64,000 bases of DNA from JACCTU01 sp963798985 (GTDB taxonomy: Bacteria; Actinomycetota; Thermoleophilia; Gaiellales; Gaiellaceae): assembly GCA_963798985.1 (NCBI GenBank), contig CAWCVL010000009.1, positions 124,001-188,000 of the forward strand, read 5' to 3'. Position numbers and translations under genes: made by a program. Positions 19,755-29,009 of this stretch are shown piece after piece (positions within the stretch are counted from its first letter, which is position 1; each line of letters opens with the position of its first letter). The notes under the pieces were generated by a model that was given only the letters and a program-made list of their open reading frames with translations, searched no databases and had not been told where the DNA came from.

Positions 19755-19776
19755 GCGAACCGTAGTGTAAGTTCGC
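19755..19776. promoter_or_regulatory. Inverted repeat between tetR and CoA-transferase genes
   Basis: GCGAAC and GTTCGC arms flank ten bases in the 31-base gap between the divergent starts at 19749 and 19781. TetR regulators usually bind such sites next to their own gene, so this is a reasonable autoregulatory operator. The arms are short, hence moderate confidence. Confidence 0.4.
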
Positions 19777-19780
19777 GCCG

Positions 19781-20743
19781 GTGCAACCGCTGGCGGGGCT
19801 CCTCGTCGTCGATCTGACGCGGCACCTGCCGGGGCCCTTTGCCAGCCGCGAGCTGCTCCGCCTCGGAGCCCGCATCGTCCGGCTCGAGTCGCCCGACGGC
19901 GATCCGCTGCGCGCCATCGCCCCTCAGTGGGATGCGGCTCTCAACGCCGGCAAGGAGTCGGTCGTCTGCGACCTCAAGGCGGAGCCCGAGTTCGGCCGCG
20001 CGCTCTGTGCCCGCGCCGACGTCGTGCTCGAGGGCTTCAGGCCCGGCGTGGCCGCCAGGCTCGGCGTCGGGCCGGACGACGTGCCCGACCGCGTCGTCTA
20101 CTGCTCGCTGACCGGATTCGGGCTCGAGGGGCGCCACGCGCTCCGAGTCGGCCACGACCTGAACTACCTCGGCTGGGCAGGCGCCCTCGCGGACACGGCG
20201 CCGGCCCTGCCACCGATCCAGGCGGCCGACCTCGGAGCGGGCGCGCTTGCCGCGGTCGCCGAGGTCCTCGCCGCGCTGCTCGAACGTGAGCGCACGGGGC
20301 GCGGCGCGCGGCTGGTCGTCTCGATGACGCACGGAGCCCACCGGTTCGTCTCGCACCGCGTCGCCGGCGACCCGCGACCGCACCTCTTGACGGGCGGGCT
20401 TGCGTGCTATCGGATCTACGCGACCGCCGACGGGCGCTGGCTCACCGTCGGGGCGCTCGAGGCTCGCTTCTTCGAACGGCTCTGCGCGCTGCTCGGCAGG
20501 CCCGAGCTCTCGCCGCTGCAGTTCGCGGCCGACCAGCAGGAGCTCGCCGACGAGCTCGCCGCAATCTTCGCCACTCGTACGCTCGCCGATTGGCTCGAGC
20601 TCTTCGAGGCCGAGGATGTCGCGGTCGGCCCCGTCGCGACCCTCGCGGAGGCAGTCGACGACTTGGGCACGAACGAGTCGCTGCAGCCCGTCCCCCGGCT
20701 CGGACAACATACGGAGGAGTGGCGCACAAAGCTCGGTTTCTGA
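19781..20743 (+). CDS. CaiB/BaiF family (class III) CoA-transferase
   Basis: 320 residues, shorter than the usual 380-400. It starts LAGLLVVDLTRHLPGPFASRELL and has VVCDLKAEPEFGRALCARADVVLEGFRPGVAARLG in the Rossmann-like part (quoted here as its two ends VVCDLKAEPEF and VLEGFRPGV). GHDLNYLGWAG carries the catalytic Asp of the family. Enzymes of this class transfer CoA between carboxylic acids or racemise 2-methylacyl-CoA (AMACR). Given the neighbouring TetR gene and acyl-CoA dehydrogenases in the window, acyl-CoA metabolism is likely. The start of the next gene overlaps its 3' end by 25 bases. Confidence 0.88.
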   Translation: MQPLAGLLVVDLTRHLPGPFASRELLRLGARIVRLESPDGDPLRAIAPQWDAALNAGKESVVCDLKAEPEFGRALCARADVVLEGFRPGVAARLGVGPDDVPDRVVYCSLTGFGLEGRHALRVGHDLNYLGWAGALADTAPALPPIQAADLGAGALAAVAEVLAALLERERTGRGARLVVSMTHGAHRFVSHRVAGDPRPHLLTGGLACYRIYATADGRWLTVGALEARFFERLCALLGRPELSPLQFAADQQELADELAAIFATRTLADWLELFEAEDVAVGPVATLAEAVDDLGTNESLQPVPRLGQHTEEWRTKLGF

Positions 20744-22173
20744 TCGCCGCACTGGTGCCGCTCCTCGGTGCGATCGGCATCGTCGCGACCGCGACGACCG
20801 CCGCCCGGCCGGGACCGGCGCGCACGGAGCTCCTCGTCGTCCGCGAGGACGGCGTCTGGCGCGTGCCGGTCGAGGACGGCGCGGCACGACGCGTGCCGGG
20901 CACCCGGGGCGCGATCGCAGCAGCCTGGGCCTCGAGCGGCCGTGAGCTGGCCTTCGAGCGCGCCGGAGCCGTCCACGCCGTCAACGCGGACGGGACCGGC
21001 GTCCGGCTGCTGGTGCGGGGGAGCGACCCCTCGTGGTCGGCCGACGGCAGCAGGCTCGCCTTCGTGCGCGGCGGCCGGATCGTCGTCGCCCGCCGCAACG
21101 GGAGCTCGGCGCGCGCGATCACGTCAGGCCCCGCCGACGCGCGACCGTCCTGGGCACCCGACGGGCGTCGCCTCGCGTTCGTCCGCGATGGCATGGTCTC
21201 GGTCGTCTCGTCGTCTGGGGGCACCGTCTCCACCCTGCTCGCGGGAGTCGACCCGGACTGGTCACCCGACGGCCGGAGGATCGCCTTTGCCGCTGCGGCG
21301 GGAGTCGCGACGGCGGCCGCGGACGGGACCGATGTTCGCATCGTCACGCTCGAGGCGGGCGCGACCTCTCCCACGTTCGTTCCCGACATGTCGATGGTCG
21401 TCGTCCGCGACGGAAACGTCACCGCGTACGCGTCCGACGGGGCGTCGCGCGCGCTCGGCGTCGGCACGCGCGTCGACGTGCGACGCGTGCCCGTCCGCAG
21501 CGAGCTGCTGCCCGACCTCGACCAACGTCCGCCGAGCCAGGTCGCGGTCGCAAGCATCGCGGGCCGCTACAAGCTCGGCTTCACGTCCGCGGTCGACAAC
21601 GTGGGTCGTGGGCCCGTCTGGATCCGGGGGACGCGCGCCGGCCGAACGATGACGGTGCGGCAGCTCGTGCGCGTCGCAGCGGGCGGGCTCGAGTCGCACG
21701 TCGATGCCGGGTTGCTCCGCTACACCTGGTCGTCGACGCACACGCATTGGCATCTGATCCACTTCGAGCGCTACGAGCTCCGCCGCGCGCGCGACTTCTC
21801 GCTCGTCGGGCGCGATCGGAAGAGCGGCTTCTGCCTCGCAGACCACTACGGCACGGCGAGACGAGCACGACCCGGCCGGCCCTTCTTCCTCGGCAACTGC
21901 GCCCAGGGCGCTCCGGGCGCGCGGACCGTCGAGCAGGGCTCCTCGGTCGGATACACCGACCGTTACCCCGCGCACTTCCACGGCCAGAACATCGACCTGA
22001 CAGGAGTCGCCGCCGGCGTTTACGTGCTCGTGCACCGCGCGAACCCCGACCGCTGGTTGCGGGAGCGGAGCTACCACAACAACACAGCCTCCGTTCGCCT
22101 CCGGCTGACGCGCGCGGTCGGCCTTCCGCGCGTGCAGGTGCTCAGGTCGTGCGAGGACGCCGAGCGGTGCTGA
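20719..22173 (+). CDS. Secreted PD40 propeller-lysyl oxidase fusion
   Basis: 484 residues from GTG 20719. A signal peptide (FLIAALVPLLGAIGIVATA) is followed by about five TolB/PD40-type propeller blades, each with a motif like PSWSADGSRLAFVR or PSWAPDGRRLAFVR, to about residue 260. The C-terminal 200 residues match the lysyl oxidase domain: STHTHWHLIHFERYEL has the copper-binding His cluster (about 340-344), then GFCLADHYG, GYTDRYPAHFHGQNIDLTGV and the closing SYHNNTASVRLRL. Lysyl oxidases oxidise lysine amines with copper and a tyrosine-derived quinone. The bacterial substrate is unknown. GGAGG is immediately at the start, so GTG 20755 remains possible. Confidence 0.8.
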   Translation: MAHKARFLIAALVPLLGAIGIVATATTAARPGPARTELLVVREDGVWRVPVEDGAARRVPGTRGAIAAAWASSGRELAFERAGAVHAVNADGTGVRLLVRGSDPSWSADGSRLAFVRGGRIVVARRNGSSARAITSGPADARPSWAPDGRRLAFVRDGMVSVVSSSGGTVSTLLAGVDPDWSPDGRRIAFAAAAGVATAAADGTDVRIVTLEAGATSPTFVPDMSMVVVRDGNVTAYASDGASRALGVGTRVDVRRVPVRSELLPDLDQRPPSQVAVASIAGRYKLGFTSAVDNVGRGPVWIRGTRAGRTMTVRQLVRVAAGGLESHVDAGLLRYTWSSTHTHWHLIHFERYELRRARDFSLVGRDRKSGFCLADHYGTARRARPGRPFFLGNCAQGAPGARTVEQGSSVGYTDRYPAHFHGQNIDLTGVAAGVYVLVHRANPDRWLRERSYHNNTASVRLRLTRAVGLPRVQVLRSCEDAERC

Positions 22174-22177
22174 CCCT

Positions 22178-22858
22178 CTAGGGCACGAGACCGAGCGCGG
22201 CGGGCAGCTCACGAAGATCGGTGAGGCGGGCGTCCGCGTCCGGGAACCGCCCCTCGCGGTCGAGCAGGAACGCGCGGATCCCGAGAGCACGCGCACCTTC
22301 CACGTCGTCCGTCGGCGTGTCGCCGACCATCGCCGTGTCTGCGGCGCGAACTCCGAGCTGCTCCAGCACGGCGAGGAAGATCGACTCGTGCGGCTTTACC
22401 TTGCCGTGCGCGCGCGACGAGAGCGCGACATCGACATCGAGCGCGTGATGCGCGACGAACGCGTCGAGGTCGCGAGCGGTGTTCGAGATCAGGGCGAGCT
22501 TCAGACCGCGTGACCGCAGCGACTCCAGCGTCGGGAGCACGTCGTCGTAGAGGTCGAAGTTGTGCGCGTGCTCCCAGGCGCGCGTCATCTCGGCGGCACA
22601 TTCGTACGCGCGCTCCGAGTCTCCGCCCATGCCGCGGATGATCCGCTCGGTGAAGAGCACCCACACCTCTTCGTCGTGCTCGAGCTCCGGGTGCAGCTCG
22701 AGCGTGTCGAAGGCCGCGAGGCGCGCCTCGTCGTAGCGCGACGGGTCGAGGTCGAGCCCGTAGCGTGCACCGAGGCGCGTGTAGCCCTCAGGCCCGAGGT
22801 CGGGGCCGGGCTTCGCAAGCGTGAAGTCGACGTCGAAGAGCACGGCCGCGAGCGACAC
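22178..22858 (-). CDS. HAD-superfamily hydrolase
   Basis: 226 residues from GTG 22858. The four HAD motifs are present: LFDVDFTLAK (nucleophile DxD), LALISNTARD (Ser/Asn), GKVKPHESIF (Lys) and MVGDTPTDDVEGA (acidic pair). Its cap is helical, as in subclass I phosphatases and haloacid dehalogenases. Substrate is not evident. It is divergent from the CoA-binding protein gene, with 22 bases between them. Confidence 0.88.
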   Translation of the reverse strand: MSLAAVLFDVDFTLAKPGPDLGPEGYTRLGARYGLDLDPSRYDEARLAAFDTLELHPELEHDEEVWVLFTERIIRGMGGDSERAYECAAEMTRAWEHAHNFDLYDDVLPTLESLRSRGLKLALISNTARDLDAFVAHHALDVDVALSSRAHGKVKPHESIFLAVLEQLGVRAADTAMVGDTPTDDVEGARALGIRAFLLDREGRFPDADARLTDLRELPAALGLVP

Positions 22859-22880
22859 GGCGCGAGGATAGCCTTGGCAC

Positions 22881-23270
22881 GTGCGGTCGCCCGAGCAGAT
22901 CCTGCGGGACGCCAAGACGATCGCGCTCGTCGGCGCCTCTCCGAACCCCGCCCGGCCGAGCCACGGCGTCATGCGCTACCTCCTGCACCACGGCTACCGC
23001 GTGATTCCCGTCCGGCCGCATCGCACCGAGGTGCTCGGCGTCCCCTGCGTCGCCTCGCTCGCCGAGATCGACGAACCGATCGACCTCGTGGACGTCTTCC
23101 GGAACGAGGAGGCCGCGCCCGGGCACGCGCGGGAGGCGGTCGAGGCCGGCGCGAAGGCGTTCTGGCTCCAGCTCGACCTGCGCTCGCCCGAGGCCCGCGC
23201 GATCTGCGAGGAGGCCGGCCTCGACTACGTCGAGGACGAGTGCACGGCGATCGTCCACCGCCGAATCTGA
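22881..23270 (+). CDS. CoA-binding domain protein (YccU type)
   Basis: 129 residues from GTG 22881, matching the single-domain CoA-binding family. TIALVGASPNPARPSHGVMRYL is the nucleotide-binding start (ends TIALVGASPNP and SHGVMRYL). YRVIPVRPHRTEVLGVPCV and DLVDVFRNEEAAPGHA follow, with the conserved Asn-Pro and Arg. ECTAIVHRR closes the protein. The fold equals the CoA-binding domain of succinyl-CoA ligase alpha, but the protein has no ligase part and its role is unknown. It precedes the tRNA-Pro gene. Confidence 0.9.
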   Translation: MRSPEQILRDAKTIALVGASPNPARPSHGVMRYLLHHGYRVIPVRPHRTEVLGVPCVASLAEIDEPIDLVDVFRNEEAAPGHAREAVEAGAKAFWLQLDLRSPEARAICEEAGLDYVEDECTAIVHRRI

Positions 23271-23293
23271 GCCGCTACCCTTTGCCGCTGTCC

Positions 23294-23367
23294 CGGGGTG
23301 TGGCGCAGCCTGGTAGCGCGCTCCGTTCGGGTCGGAGAGGTCCCGAGTTCAAATCTCGGCACCCCGA
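23294..23367 (+). tRNA. tRNA-Pro, anticodon CGG
   Basis: A complete 74-base cloverleaf. Acceptor stem CGGGGTG/CACCCCG, D arm GCGCAGCCTGGTAGCGC, anticodon stem CTCCG/CGGAG around TTCGGGT with anticodon CGG at 23338-23340, and T arm around GTTCAAATC. The discriminator is A, usual for Pro. The 3' CCA is not encoded and must be added enzymatically. A hairpin terminator follows within ten bases. Confidence 0.97.
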
Positions 23368-23375
23368 TGGGAACT

Positions 23376-23402
23376 GGAAGGGCCGCCTCGTGCGGCCCTT
23401 CC
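23376..23402. terminator. Bidirectional terminator after tRNA-Pro
   Basis: An 11-bp perfect stem, GGAAGGGCCGC/GCGGCCCTTCC, with a 5-base loop. It stands between the 3' ends of the plus-strand tRNA and the minus-strand hydrolase gene. The downstream run on the plus strand is short (CTTTC), so termination efficiency is uncertain. Confidence 0.65.
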
Positions 23403-23406
23403 GCTT

Positions 23407-24260
23407 TCAGTGCGCCGCCAGGAAGCTCTCGACCGCGTCGAGGCACGCCGCGGGGCGCTCGACGATCAGGAGGTGCCCGCAGTCCGCGATCGTCCGGAGC
23501 GGCGCGCGCAGGCGCCGCGCGTAGTCGAAGGCGTCGTCCAGCGGCAGCTGGTTGTCCTTCGCGCCCCACAGCATGAGTGTGGGGCACTGCACGAGGTGGA
23601 GGTCTGCGCGCGGGTCGTCGCCGGCGAGAGCTCGAAACGCGCTCTGCGTGTCGGAGTGCAGGTTGATGTCGACGAGCAGCGCCTCCACCGCGTCGTCCGA
23701 GAGCGAAGCGGGGTCGGCGGCGAACCAGTGGCCGAAGACGATCCGCTTCAGCGCCGTGCTCCGGGCGACGGCGCGCCAGTACGGCGAGACCTTGCGGCCC
23801 GGCTGGATCCACCCGACGAGCGCGAGCGTTCGCTCCGCCCGACGCGTGCTCGAGGTGATCCCCGCCGCAGCGGTGAGCACGAGGCTTCGCACGAGCTCGG
23901 GCCGGCGGGCGGCGAGACGGATCCCGACGAGGCCGCCCAACGAGTGGCCGACGACGTCCGCCGGGGCGTGGCCCTCCTCCTCGAGCAGCTTCGCCACCCG
24001 GTCTGCGTACGGGCCGAGCCCGGGCGCCGCCGGGAGGGCGCTCGAGCGGCCGTGGCCGGGCAGGTCGACGACGAGCACCCGGCGGGCTCTGGCCAGCTCC
24101 GGGGCCAGAAACGCCCAGTTGGAGCGGGAACCGCCGAGGCCGTGCAGGAGCACGATCGGAGGGGCCATCCGGCGGCCCCCCGACGAGCGCCTGGAGCCGC
24201 GTCCCCCGGAACACCGAGCGTCCGCTCCTCGAATCCGTCGAACCTGCTGGCAACCGTCAT
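23407..24260 (-). CDS. Alpha/beta-hydrolase (two frameshifts near the start)
   Basis: About 284 residues. The fold is clear: IVLLHGLGGSRSNWAFL (oxyanion loop), VVGHSLGGLVG (nucleophile Ser in GHSLGG), LMLWGAKDNQLP with the acidic residue, and DCGHLLIVERP with the catalytic His. The N-terminus reads MTVASRFDGFEERTL from ATG 24258, then shifts near 24218 and again near 24170. Removing one base at each site joins it to VFRGTRLQALVGG and PPDAPPIVLLHG. If the shifts are real, translation could still start at ATG 24166. The substrate is not evident. Confidence 0.85.
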
Positions 24261-24345
24261 GGAGGCCGTCTATTCTTCACTCGATGAGCAGTTCACGGAA
24301 AGCAGGCGCCCGCTGATGCCTGTCCCGTCCGAGAGGAATTTCTAG

Positions 24346-24380
24346 CCCCGTCCGCGCGCCTGCGCGAGGCGGGGTTTTTT
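24346..24380 (+). terminator. Intrinsic terminator in leader of small gene at 24411
   Basis: A GC-rich stem (CCCCGTC...GGCGGGG with inner CGCGC/GCGCG) is followed directly by TTTTTT at 24375-24380, the best intrinsic terminator in the window. Upstream, 24283-24345, lies a possible short leader frame (ATG at 24283, about ten residues with AGAR end) or a small RNA. The terminator sits 30 bases ahead of the gene at 24411, an arrangement compatible with attenuation. No gene on the plus strand obviously needs ending here. Confidence 0.75.
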
Positions 24381-24410
24381 GTATCCGGAACCACCGGCGA
24401 AAGGAGCGGA

Positions 24411-24581
24411 ATGGCAAATCACCTCACTCCCGAGGAGCTGTCGAAAGAGCTCGGGATCGAACGGCAGGAGGTGATCCGCGTCTGCTTGCAGGAGGGCGTG
24501 CCGATCTACCAGGGGAAGATCGACAAGACGCTCTTCCAAGCGCAGCTGCAAGCACTGGGGGCAATGCCCCAACAGCATTAG
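24411..24581 (+). CDS. Small helical protein, possible DNA-binding, unknown function
   Basis: 56 residues from ATG 24411, preceded by AAAGGAG at ideal spacing. The sequence starts MANHLTPEELSKELGIERQE, which has the periodicity of a helix-turn-helix of the kind that reads LS.ELGI...EVI. A second helix pair follows (DKTLFQAQLQALG). No cofactor-binding residues are present. It is preceded by a strong terminator, so expression may depend on readthrough or a promoter between 24380 and 24400. Convergent with the Ku gene. Confidence 0.65.
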   Translation: MANHLTPEELSKELGIERQEVIRVCLQEGVPIYQGKIDKTLFQAQLQALGAMPQQH

Positions 24582-24587
24582 GGCCGG

Positions 24588-25467
24588 CTACGCGCTTTTC
24601 CTGGCGGCGGTCTTCGCCTTCGGGCGGGCCGCCGCCTTTTTCTTCGCGGGCGCCTTGCGCCCGTTGTCCTTCTTCGAGGAGACCTCGGCGACGCTCTGCC
24701 GGAGCGCCTCGAGCAGGTCGACGACGGGTGCGTCCTCGGCGACGGGCTCCGGGCGCGCGATCTCCTCGCCGGCGAGCTTCGCCTCGAGCATCGCGCGCAG
24801 GTCGCGCCGGTACTCGCTCTGGAGCTCCTCCGGGTCGAACTCGCCCTCGAGGCTCTCGATCACCTGGCGCGCGAGCGCGAGCTCCGCGTCCTTGACCTTC
24901 GTGTCCGCGACCGCCTCCTCGATCTCGGCCTGCGAGTGCACGTCCTCCGCGATGAACAGCGTCTCGAGCACGAGTGCGCTCGCCGCGCGAGCGGATCAGC
25001 GAGGAGTGCTCCTGGCCGCGCAGGATGAAGCGGCCGAGCGCCGCCATCTCCGTGTCCTTCATCGCCTCGAGCAGCAGCACGTACGGGCGGCGCTGGGCCG
25101 CGTTGCTCGCGGGCGCCAGGAAGTACGTGCGGTCGAAGTAGATCGGGTCGATCGACTCGAGCGGGACGAACCGGGTGATCTCGATCGAGCGCGAGTCGTC
25201 GTTCTGCTCGATCGCCTCGAGATCGGCGTCCTCGACGACGACGAACTCGCCCTTCGCGACCTCCCAGCCCCGGACGATCTCGTCGGCCCCGACCTCGCGG
25301 TCGTGCGTGGGACACCACTTCTTCTGCTTGATCGGCGTCAGGCACTCGCGGTGGAGCTGGCGGAAGCTGACGTCGCTCTGGCGCGCCGCCGGCTTCGTGG
25401 CCAGGGCCAGTCCGACCGGGATGCTGACCAGGCCGAAGGAGATGGATCCGTTCCAGATCGTGCGCAT
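24588..25467 (-). CDS. ku: Ku protein, nonhomologous end joining (one frameshift)
   Basis: About 293 residues, normal for bacterial Ku, which binds DNA ends and recruits LigD. It begins MRTIWNGSISFGLVSIPVGL and continues through ECLTPIKQKKWCPTHDREV, DLEAIEQNDDSRSIEI and YFLAPASNAAQRRPYVLL. A surplus base near 24981 breaks RSRGER from LVLETLF; removal rejoins them. The C-terminal 45 residues are Lys/Ala rich, as in the extended actinobacterial Ku that binds DNA with its tail. No ligD is in this window. Start ATG 25467. Confidence 0.9.
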
Positions 25468-25550
25468 AGGGGCTACTCCAAAAGTCTAATCGCGGACCGG
25501 GGAAGTTCGGCCCTTCGAGGGGGGTTTCCTCCATCTACAGTTAGGCGCGA

Positions 25551-27363
25551 ATGGCAACCCAGGTCGGCCCCCGAGACGCGGCCCGAGGCGCAGGGCGCCC
25601 AACCCACCACGATCCCGCGGCTCTGGCAGGACGCGGTCGCCAAGGGGCGGAGCCGCCCGGCCTATCTCGTCGAGCGCGACGAGGCCTGGGAGCCGGTCTC
25701 GTGGGCAGAGGCGGCGACCGCGGTCGAGGAGCTCGCCAACGGGCTCCTGGCCCTGGGCGTCAAGAAGGGGGACGCGTTCGGGATCCTCGGGCAGACGAGC
25801 CTCGAGTGGGCGCTCTTCGACTTCGCGCTCGCGCACGTCGGCGCGGTCGGCGCCGCGATCTACGCGAACAGCGCCGCGAAGGACTGCGAGTACATCCTCG
25901 ACCACTCGGAGTCGGTCGGCGTGCTCGTCGAGGACGCGGTGCAGCTCGAGAAGCTCGACGACTATCGCGCCCGCAACCCGAGGCTCGAGCACGTGCTGAC
26001 GTTCGCCGATCTCGACGAGTTGCGCGCGCGAGGTCGCGACTACGCACGTGTCAACCCCGGTGACCTCGAGCGCGTCGTCGCCACCGTGAGCCCCGACGAC
26101 GTCTTCACCTACATCTACACGTCGGGGACGACCGGCCCGCCGAAGGCCTGCATCATCCTGCACCGCAACTACTACGCGATGGCCGCCGTCGTCGACGAGA
26201 TCGACGACTTCACGATGGCGGACGACACGATGCTTCTCTACTTGCCGCTCGCGCACAACTTCGGTCGGCTGATGCACCTGCAAGGACCGTACGTCGGGTT
26301 CACGCTCGCGTTCCTCGCCGATCCGCTGCGCGCCGGCGAGGCGCTGAAGGCGGTCCAGCCGACGCTGTTCCCGAGCGTGCCGCGCGTCTTCGAGAAAGTC
26401 CACACCGCGGTGCTGGCGAAGTTCGACGACGAGACCGGCGCCAAGCGGAAGATCGTCGACTGGGCACTCGGCGTCGGGCGAAAGGCGTCGGAGCGTCGTG
26501 CGGCAGGCAAGCCGCTCGGCCCCGCGCTCGGCGTGCAGCACCGCCTCGCCGACAAGCTCGTCTTCTCGAAGGTCAAGGCGCAGCTCGGCGGCAAGTTCCG
26601 GCTCGGGATCTCCGGCGGCGCGCCGCTCTCGAAGGAGATCGCCGAGTTCTTCCACTCGCTCGACGTCCTCATTCTCGAGGGCTACGGGCTCACGGAGTGC
26701 ACGACCGCGGCGACCGTGAACCGCCCTTCCAGGTTCCGCTTCGGGACGGTCGGCCCGGCGCTGCCCGGGACCGAGCTTCGGATCGCGGAGGACGGTGAGG
26801 TGCTGATCTCGTCGCCGACGGTGTTCGCCGGCTACTACAAGGACGAGGAAGCGACCCGCGAGGTCCTCGGGCCCGACGGCTGGCTTCGCTCGGGCGACAT
26901 CGGCCAACTGGACGGCGACGGCTTCCTGACGATCACCGACCGCAAGAAGGACATCATCGTCACCGCGGGCGGCAAGAACGTCGCGCCGCAGAACCTCGAG
27001 AACGAGCTGAAGGCGTCGAAGTTCGTCTCGCAGGCGCTCGTCGTCGGGGACAAGCGGCCCTACTGCATCGCGCTGATCACGCTCGACGAGCCGGAGCTCG
27101 TCAAGTGGGCGCAGGCGCGCGGGCTGAAGGGTGAGCTGTCGCTGGCTGCGCTGTCGGGCGACGCGGACGTCCGCGAGCTCGTCGACGGAATCGTCGAGCG
27201 CATGAACGCCGACCACTCGCGCTACGAGCAGGTCAAGAAGTTCACGATCCTTCCGCGCGACTTCACGATGGCCGACGACGAGCTCACGGCCACGCTGAAG
27301 CTCAAGCGGCGCGTCTGCCAGGAGCACTTCGCGGACGAGATCACCGCGCTCTACGCGGGCTGA
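25551..27363 (+). CDS. Long-chain fatty-acid-CoA ligase (one frameshift near start)
   Basis: About 604 residues. The AMP-forming ligase signatures are intact: YIYTSGTTGPPKACIILHRN (P-loop, A3), ILEGYGLTECTTA (A5), SGDIGQLDGDGFLTITDRKKDII split here as SGDIGQLDGDGF and ITDRKKDII (A7/A8), and the C-terminal LTATLKLKRRVC region with the catalytic Lys. It resembles FadD15-type long-chain acyl-CoA synthetases. From ATG 25551 a surplus C in a run near 25573 must be removed to read VGPETRPEAQGAQPTTIPRLW. It ends TGATG, overlapping the next gene. Confidence 0.9.
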
Positions 27364-27810
27364 TGCACGCCCACGGTGCGAGCCTGAACCGGCTCGCCTT
27401 CAGCGCGACCTGGCACTGCCTGACCGGCTGCGCGATCGGCGAGGTGCTCGGCGTCGCGATCGGGACCGCGCTCGGTTGGAGCAATGCACCGACGATCGTG
27501 CTCGCGGTCGTGCTCGCGTTTCTCTTCGGCTATTCGTTCACGGTGGTGCCGTTGCTTCGCTCCGGGCTTGCGCTCGGCGCCGCGGCGGGGATCGCGCTGG
27601 CGGCCGACACGATCTCGATCGCGGTGATGGAGATCGTCGACAATGTCGTGCTTCTGGTCATTCCGGGCGCGATGGAGGCGGGGCTCGTGCGACCCGCTCT
27701 TCTGGGGCAGCCTGGCGCTCGCGCTCGCGGCGGCCTTCGTCGTCGCGTACCCAGTCAACCGCTGGTTGATCGCGCGCGGCCGCGGTCACGCGGTCGTGCC
27801 TCACCACTAG
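27363..27810 (+). CDS. DUF4396-type small membrane protein (one frameshift)
   Basis: About 149 residues starting at the ATG that overlaps the fadD stop. Four hydrophobic segments are visible, among them GEVLGVAIGTALGW, IVLAVVLAFLFGYSFTVVPL and MEIVDNVVLLVIPGAM. The order of these and the conserved WHCLTGCAIGE start match the DUF4396 family of integral membrane proteins, function unknown. A surplus base near 27690 breaks the frame; its removal gives DPLFWGSLALALAAAFVVAY and the last His-rich residues. Coupling to fadD suggests cotranscription. Confidence 0.75.
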
Positions 27811-27820
27811 CTCATTCGCG

Positions 27821-28867
27821 CTAGAGCCGGCGACCGCCCATGAAGGTGGACGAGTACCAACCGGACATGCTGGAGATCTTCACGACGTCGCCGGTGTGCG
27901 GCGCGTGGATGAAGTTGCCGCCACCGACGTAGATCCCGACGTGCCCGAGCCCGTTGAAGAAGACGAGGTCGCCCGCCTCGAGCTGGTCGCGCGAGACCGG
28001 CGTGCCCATCCCCCACTGGGAGCCGGTGTAGTGCGGCAGCGAGACGCCGATCTGCGCGAAGACGTACATCGTGAAGCCCGAGCAGTCGAACCCACCGGGC
28101 GACGAGCCGCCCCAGCGATAGGGCGTACCCAAGTAGCGCATCGCGATCCCGACGACACCGCCGTAGCGCGACGGGGGCGCAACGACTGCACCGTCCGGCG
28201 TGGCGCCCACGGCACCGACGCCCGAGGCCGAGCTCGCGAAGGTCTGACCCTGCAGGCTCGCGGCGATCGCGAGCGAGCGGCGGCGTTCCGCCGCCTGGAT
28301 CCGGCGGATCTCGCTGCGGATCCCGGCGAGCATCGACTGACGCTGCTGGAGCTGGCTCTCGATCGAGGCCTTTTGCGAAGCCTTCGTCGCGACGATCTGC
28401 GCCTGGGCGGTGCGCGCCTGCTTGAGCTGCAAGCGCTCGCGCTTGACCTGCGCCCGGTAGCGGATCACCTGTCCGAGCGTGGTCGCGTCCTGGTCGGACA
28501 CGCGGTTGGCGGTCTCGATGCGGTCGAGCAGCTCGTCCAGGCTCGACGCCCCGAGCAGCACCTCGACCGTCGAGTTCCCCTCGCCGGTGGTGTAGAGCGA
28601 AACGACGCGGTCGGCGAGACGCTTCTCGGCGCTGCCGAGGTTCTGCTTCGCGAGACCGAGGTGGCGCGTGTTTCGGACGAGGTCGCTCTTGATCCGGTCG
28701 AGCTTCACGTTGGCGAGGTTGTAGGCCTCGACCGCGTGGCTCAGATCCGAGTCGATCTGCTGGATCTGCGCAAGCACGCTCTCCGCGCGCGCCTGCTGCT
28801 GCTCGACCTGCGACGGCTCCGCAGTCGCTCCACCGGCGGTCGAAAGCGTTGCGACCAGACCGAGCAA
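27821..28867 (-). CDS. NlpC/P60 peptidoglycan endopeptidase with coiled-coil domain
   Basis: At least 348 residues. An exported protein: the in-frame sequence before the TTG at 28867 (RPIRRILPALL) looks like the start of its signal peptide, so the true start is probably an unusual codon between 28868 and 28910. Residues about 15-195 form a long coiled coil as in RipA/CwlO proteins. The C-terminal NlpC/P60 domain has RWGGSSPGGFDCSGFTMYVF with the catalytic Cys, GDLVFFNGLGHVGIYVG with the His, and HAPHTG. It cuts peptide stems in peptidoglycan. It is divergent from the 3D-domain gene. Confidence 0.88.
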   Translation of the reverse strand: MLGLVATLSTAGGATAEPSQVEQQQARAESVLAQIQQIDSDLSHAVEAYNLANVKLDRIKSDLVRNTRHLGLAKQNLGSAEKRLADRVVSLYTTGEGNSTVEVLLGASSLDELLDRIETANRVSDQDATTLGQVIRYRAQVKRERLQLKQARTAQAQIVATKASQKASIESQLQQRQSMLAGIRSEIRRIQAAERRRSLAIAASLQGQTFASSASGVGAVGATPDGAVVAPPSRYGGVVGIAMRYLGTPYRWGGSSPGGFDCSGFTMYVFAQIGVSLPHYTGSQWGMGTPVSRDQLEAGDLVFFNGLGHVGIYVGGGNFIHAPHTGDVVKISSMSGWYSSTFMGGRRL

Positions 28868-29009
28868 GAGCGCTGGGAGGATTCGGCGGATTGGTCGAAT
28901 AGTCTCCAGCTCCTAAAAATGCGCGACCCACGGGGCGGGGGCCGTCACAAGGGGAGGAGGCTACCAACCCTGGCGGACACCTGCAACGCATTCCCAGGCC
29001 AAAAACCGC

